The position numbers and the translations under genes were made by a program. DNA of 64,000 nt from a virus, in IMG/VR virus record IMGVR_UViG_3300025102_007089, positions 16,614-80,613 of that record; one strand, 5' to 3'. Numbering within the stretch: the first letter of the stretch is position 1; every line of letters begins with the position of its first letter. The notes under the pieces are model-generated. The model searched no databases, was not told the DNA's origin, and saw only the letters and a list, made by a program, of their open reading frames with translations. Shown in pieces: positions 62,081 to 64,000 of this stretch.

Positions 62081-62227
62081 ATGTCAGAAGAAAAAAAGAA
62101 CATTACTAAGTTTATAGAACGACTTTCTTCTAAAAATTATGCCAAGGCGCATAAATATTTAAAGCAGGTTGTTGAAGATAAAATCTTAAAAAGAATTAAC
62201 AAAGCAACCGAAAAACCACTCTTTTAA
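62081..62227 (+). CDS. 48-residue basic protein, probably prohead core
   Basis: A short frame from ATG 62081: MSEEKKNITKFIERLSSKNY and on to KINKATEKPLF-like lysine-rich end. It is one long amphipathic helix. The box AATAAATA (62068-62075), which overlaps the gp21 stop, ends 5 bases before its start. Position between protease and scaffold is where T4 keeps small core proteins such as gp67/gp68, and it is the right kind of sequence. Function by position. Confidence 0.7.
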   Translation: MSEEKKNITKFIERLSSKNYAKAHKYLKQVVEDKILKRINKATEKPLF

Positions 62228-62229
62228 TT

Positions 62230-63075
62230 ATGAACCAAGAATTATTACCTGAAAGCTTAAAAGAAGTATTAACAGAAGAAAATGTTAGTGCTATTGAAAC
62301 AGCTATTAAACAAAAAGTTGAATTAACAGTTGAAGCGGCATTAGCTAATCAAGACGAATTATATTCGGAGAAGCTTGAAACATTAGTTGCTGCTATTGAT
62401 AAAGATCATACTTCTAAATTAAAAAGAGTGGTAGAAGCTGTTGATACTAATAACGCCAATAAGCTTATTAAGGTAGTTAAAAAATATGAAAAGGATTTAA
62501 ACGAAAGTGCTAGTGATTTTAAAGAGACATTAGTTGAATCTATTTCAGATTACCTTGAAGAGTATATTGATGAGAGTATTCCTCAGCAAGCTATTGAAGA
62601 GGCAACACAAAACAGAACTGCTACCGAAGTATTAAGTAATTTAAGAAAGGTTCTTGCAGTTGATTCTTCTTTAATGTCAGAATCAGTTAAAGCTGCAGTA
62701 GTTGACGGTAAGACACAAATTGATAATCTTACAGAGCAACTTAACGAGCTTAAGAAAGAGAATGAAGTTCTTAAAGAAGGATTTATGGAAACTAAAGCTA
62801 ACTTGTTCTTAGAGCAAAAAACAGCTAAACTTCCAGCACAAAAAAGAGACTATCTAGTCAAAGTTTTAGGTGATAAGTCACCTTCATTCATTGAAGAGAA
62901 CTTTGAATATACGGCTAGACTTTTTGATAAAAAGGAGCAAGAGAGGTTAGAGGTTATAAAAGAGGAAGCTTTTGATAATCGTCAAGTAAAAGCAGATGCT
63001 CCTGTTGAAACAATTTCGGAAGAAAAAAGTGAAGTACGTAATCCTTATTTAGAGGAATTACATCGTATGAAATAA
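62230..63075 (+). CDS. 22: Prohead core scaffold protein gp22
   Basis: 281 residues (T4 gp22 269), almost wholly helical and charged: SLKEVLTEENVSAIETAIKQ, TLVAAIDKDHTSKLKRVVEA and DYLEEYIDESIPQQAIEEAT. It forms the inner scaffold that gp21 later digests. The start lies 2 bases after the stop of the small core gene, so it is probably coupled. Confidence 0.88.
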   Translation: MNQELLPESLKEVLTEENVSAIETAIKQKVELTVEAALANQDELYSEKLETLVAAIDKDHTSKLKRVVEAVDTNNANKLIKVVKKYEKDLNESASDFKETLVESISDYLEEYIDESIPQQAIEEATQNRTATEVLSNLRKVLAVDSSLMSESVKAAVVDGKTQIDNLTEQLNELKKENEVLKEGFMETKANLFLEQKTAKLPAQKRDYLVKVLGDKSPSFIEENFEYTARLFDKKEQERLEVIKEEAFDNRQVKADAPVETISEEKSEVRNPYLEELHRMK

Positions 63076-63159
63076 TTTATCGCCCCGAACAATGAGGTGC
63101 TAGCCACCTGAGTAGCATGGGATATATCCCATGAGGTTACAATAAGAAAGGAAACGATT
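63076..63159 (+). promoter_or_regulatory. Capsid gene leader with two hairpins and a ribosome binding site
   Basis: This 84-base gap holds AGGTG/CACCT (63095-63109, 5-base loop) and an 18-base perfect palindrome, CATGGG-ATATAT-CCCATG (63116-63133). The sequence AAGAAAGGAAACG lies just before the ATG and contains AAGGAA, a plausible ribosome binding site. No TAAATA core is placed close to the ATG, unlike most late genes. Confidence 0.8.
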
Positions 63160-64000
63160 ATGAACAAACCACAATCATTTATCGATAGAGATAGAGCCGA
63201 TGCACTACTTGAAAAGTGGGCACCTGTTCTTGACTACACTTCTGATAGTATTAAGCCTATTGAAGACGATCACACTCGTTTAAATACAGCAGTTCTCTTG
63301 GAAAACCAGGAGAGATGGTGTATTGAGGAAGATAACTCTGGCGGCGCTGGCGGCGGCGGAGCTTTCGGTGGTGGTGCTACTGTTGGAGGGGTTTATAACC
63401 CTAACCACGGTGGAGGAAATGCAGGAGACACTCTTGTAAATTCTCAAGACACCTACGCTACTGGTGATGCACGTCTTCCAAAAGTGCTTATTCCGATGAT
63501 TCGTCGTACGTTCCCTGAGCTTATCACCAATGAAATCGTTGGTGTCCAGCCTATGTCAGGTCCTGTTGGACTTGCATTTGCGCTTCGTTATGCCTACCAG
63601 TCCTCTGCCTTAGGTACAGGAACTGATGGTACTTCGGATCGCAATACTAACACTGGTCCTGGTAACATTCCTGCTCCTGATGGTGCAGCGGGTGCTGTCG
63701 GACAAGTGTACAATGGTGCTACTGGACTCAACGACGACGAGCTTGGTTATCAATTACTTGATACCAGGTTCACTGGTTCATCCTCCCAGAGACTCTCTGG
63801 AAGTTCTGACTGGTCATTTGCCGATCAGGACAGAGGTGTTGCTCAGATTCTTTCTGCTTTTGAGATTACTGGAAACATTCCTCAGGTTGAGGTTAAGTTC
63901 GAGAAGACCGCTGTTGAGGCCGGCACACGCCGCCTTGGCGCACGTTGGTCCGTCGAGCTTGAGCAAGACCTTAAGAACATGAACGGTATCGATATTGATG
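63160..64000 (+). CDS. 23: Major capsid protein gp23, 3' end outside window
   Basis: 280 residues are seen. It begins MNKPQSFIDRDRADALLEKW, AVLLENQERW and later RLPKVLIPMIRRTFPELITN, GVQPMSGPVGLAFALRYAY and VEVKFEKTAVEAGTRRLGAR, all typical of gp23. A glycine-rich insert (SGGAGGGGAFGGGATVGG) lies near residues 60-80, in the region removed or remodelled by the protease. Codons here use far more C and G in third positions (ATC, TTC, AAC, GGC) than neighbours, as expected for the most abundant protein. The start is set by the ribosome binding site. Confidence 0.95.
   Translation, partial: MNKPQSFIDRDRADALLEKWAPVLDYTSDSIKPIEDDHTRLNTAVLLENQERWCIEEDNSGGAGGGGAFGGGATVGGVYNPNHGGGNAGDTLVNSQDTYATGDARLPKVLIPMIRRTFPELITNEIVGVQPMSGPVGLAFALRYAYQSSALGTGTDGTSDRNTNTGPGNIPAPDGAAGAVGQVYNGATGLNDDELGYQLLDTRFTGSSSQRLSGSSDWSFADQDRGVAQILSAFEITGNIPQVEVKFEKTAVEAGTRRLGARWSVELEQDLKNMNGIDID

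Noticed and set aside
1-64000. CRISPR array, insertion sequence or integrase/attachment site
   Set aside because: No regularly spaced direct repeats, transposase or integrase motifs, or flanking duplications were found.

Overview
This window is part of the genome of an AT-rich T4-like contractile-tailed bacteriophage, lysed-cell type, most like the marine T4 relatives. The evidence is a near-complete T4 core: DNA polymerase gp43, UvsX, helicase gp41, gp59-like loader, gp32, clamp gp45, clamp loader gp44, RNase H, primase gp61, gp25, gp6, gp53, tape measure gp29, tube gp19, sheath gp18, terminase gp17, gp14, portal gp20, gp13, gp4, protease gp21, scaffold gp22 and the start of the capsid gene gp23. 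No ribosomal RNA, host housekeeping operon or tRNA was seen. The host is not certain. A secreted repeat protein at 38781-39878 looks bacterial and resembles a family I associate with Verrucomicrobiota, but this is a weak hint.

Layout. 1-690 is the end of a FkbM-like methyltransferase. 722-6903 carries gp43, small genes, a late Hsp20 gene, a structured RNA with its own terminator, UvsX and QueC. 8081-17807 is the replication cluster on the + strand, joined by a class II glutamine amidotransferase and a glycosyltransferase. 17794-20094 holds small genes and a second glycosyltransferase. 20081-37607 is a minus-strand block of tail fibres and baseplate proteins. 37646-41727 mixes small late genes, clamp loader, dUTPase and a possible small terminase. 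41724-54635 is a minus-strand block of baseplate hub, tape measure, tube, sheath and large terminase. 54668-64000 is the plus-strand head block, ending inside gp23.

Gene control. Structural genes carry a T4-type late box (core TAAATA, full form TATAAATA). In about 27 genes the box ends only 5 or 6 bases before the start codon. By T4 geometry transcription would begin at the start codon itself, so most late messages are predicted to be leaderless. The capsid gene differs: it has an 80-base leader with two hairpins and a purine-rich ribosome binding site, and its codons are richer in G and C.

Most interesting points: the fixed box-to-start spacing and predicted leaderless late mRNAs; a 170-200 base structured RNA after hsp20; an in-frame TGA at 37979 followed by 64 clean codons; a QueC without its zinc cysteines near a separate glutaminase; a secreted host-like protein under a late promoter; and a nucleotidyltransferase among the head genes.
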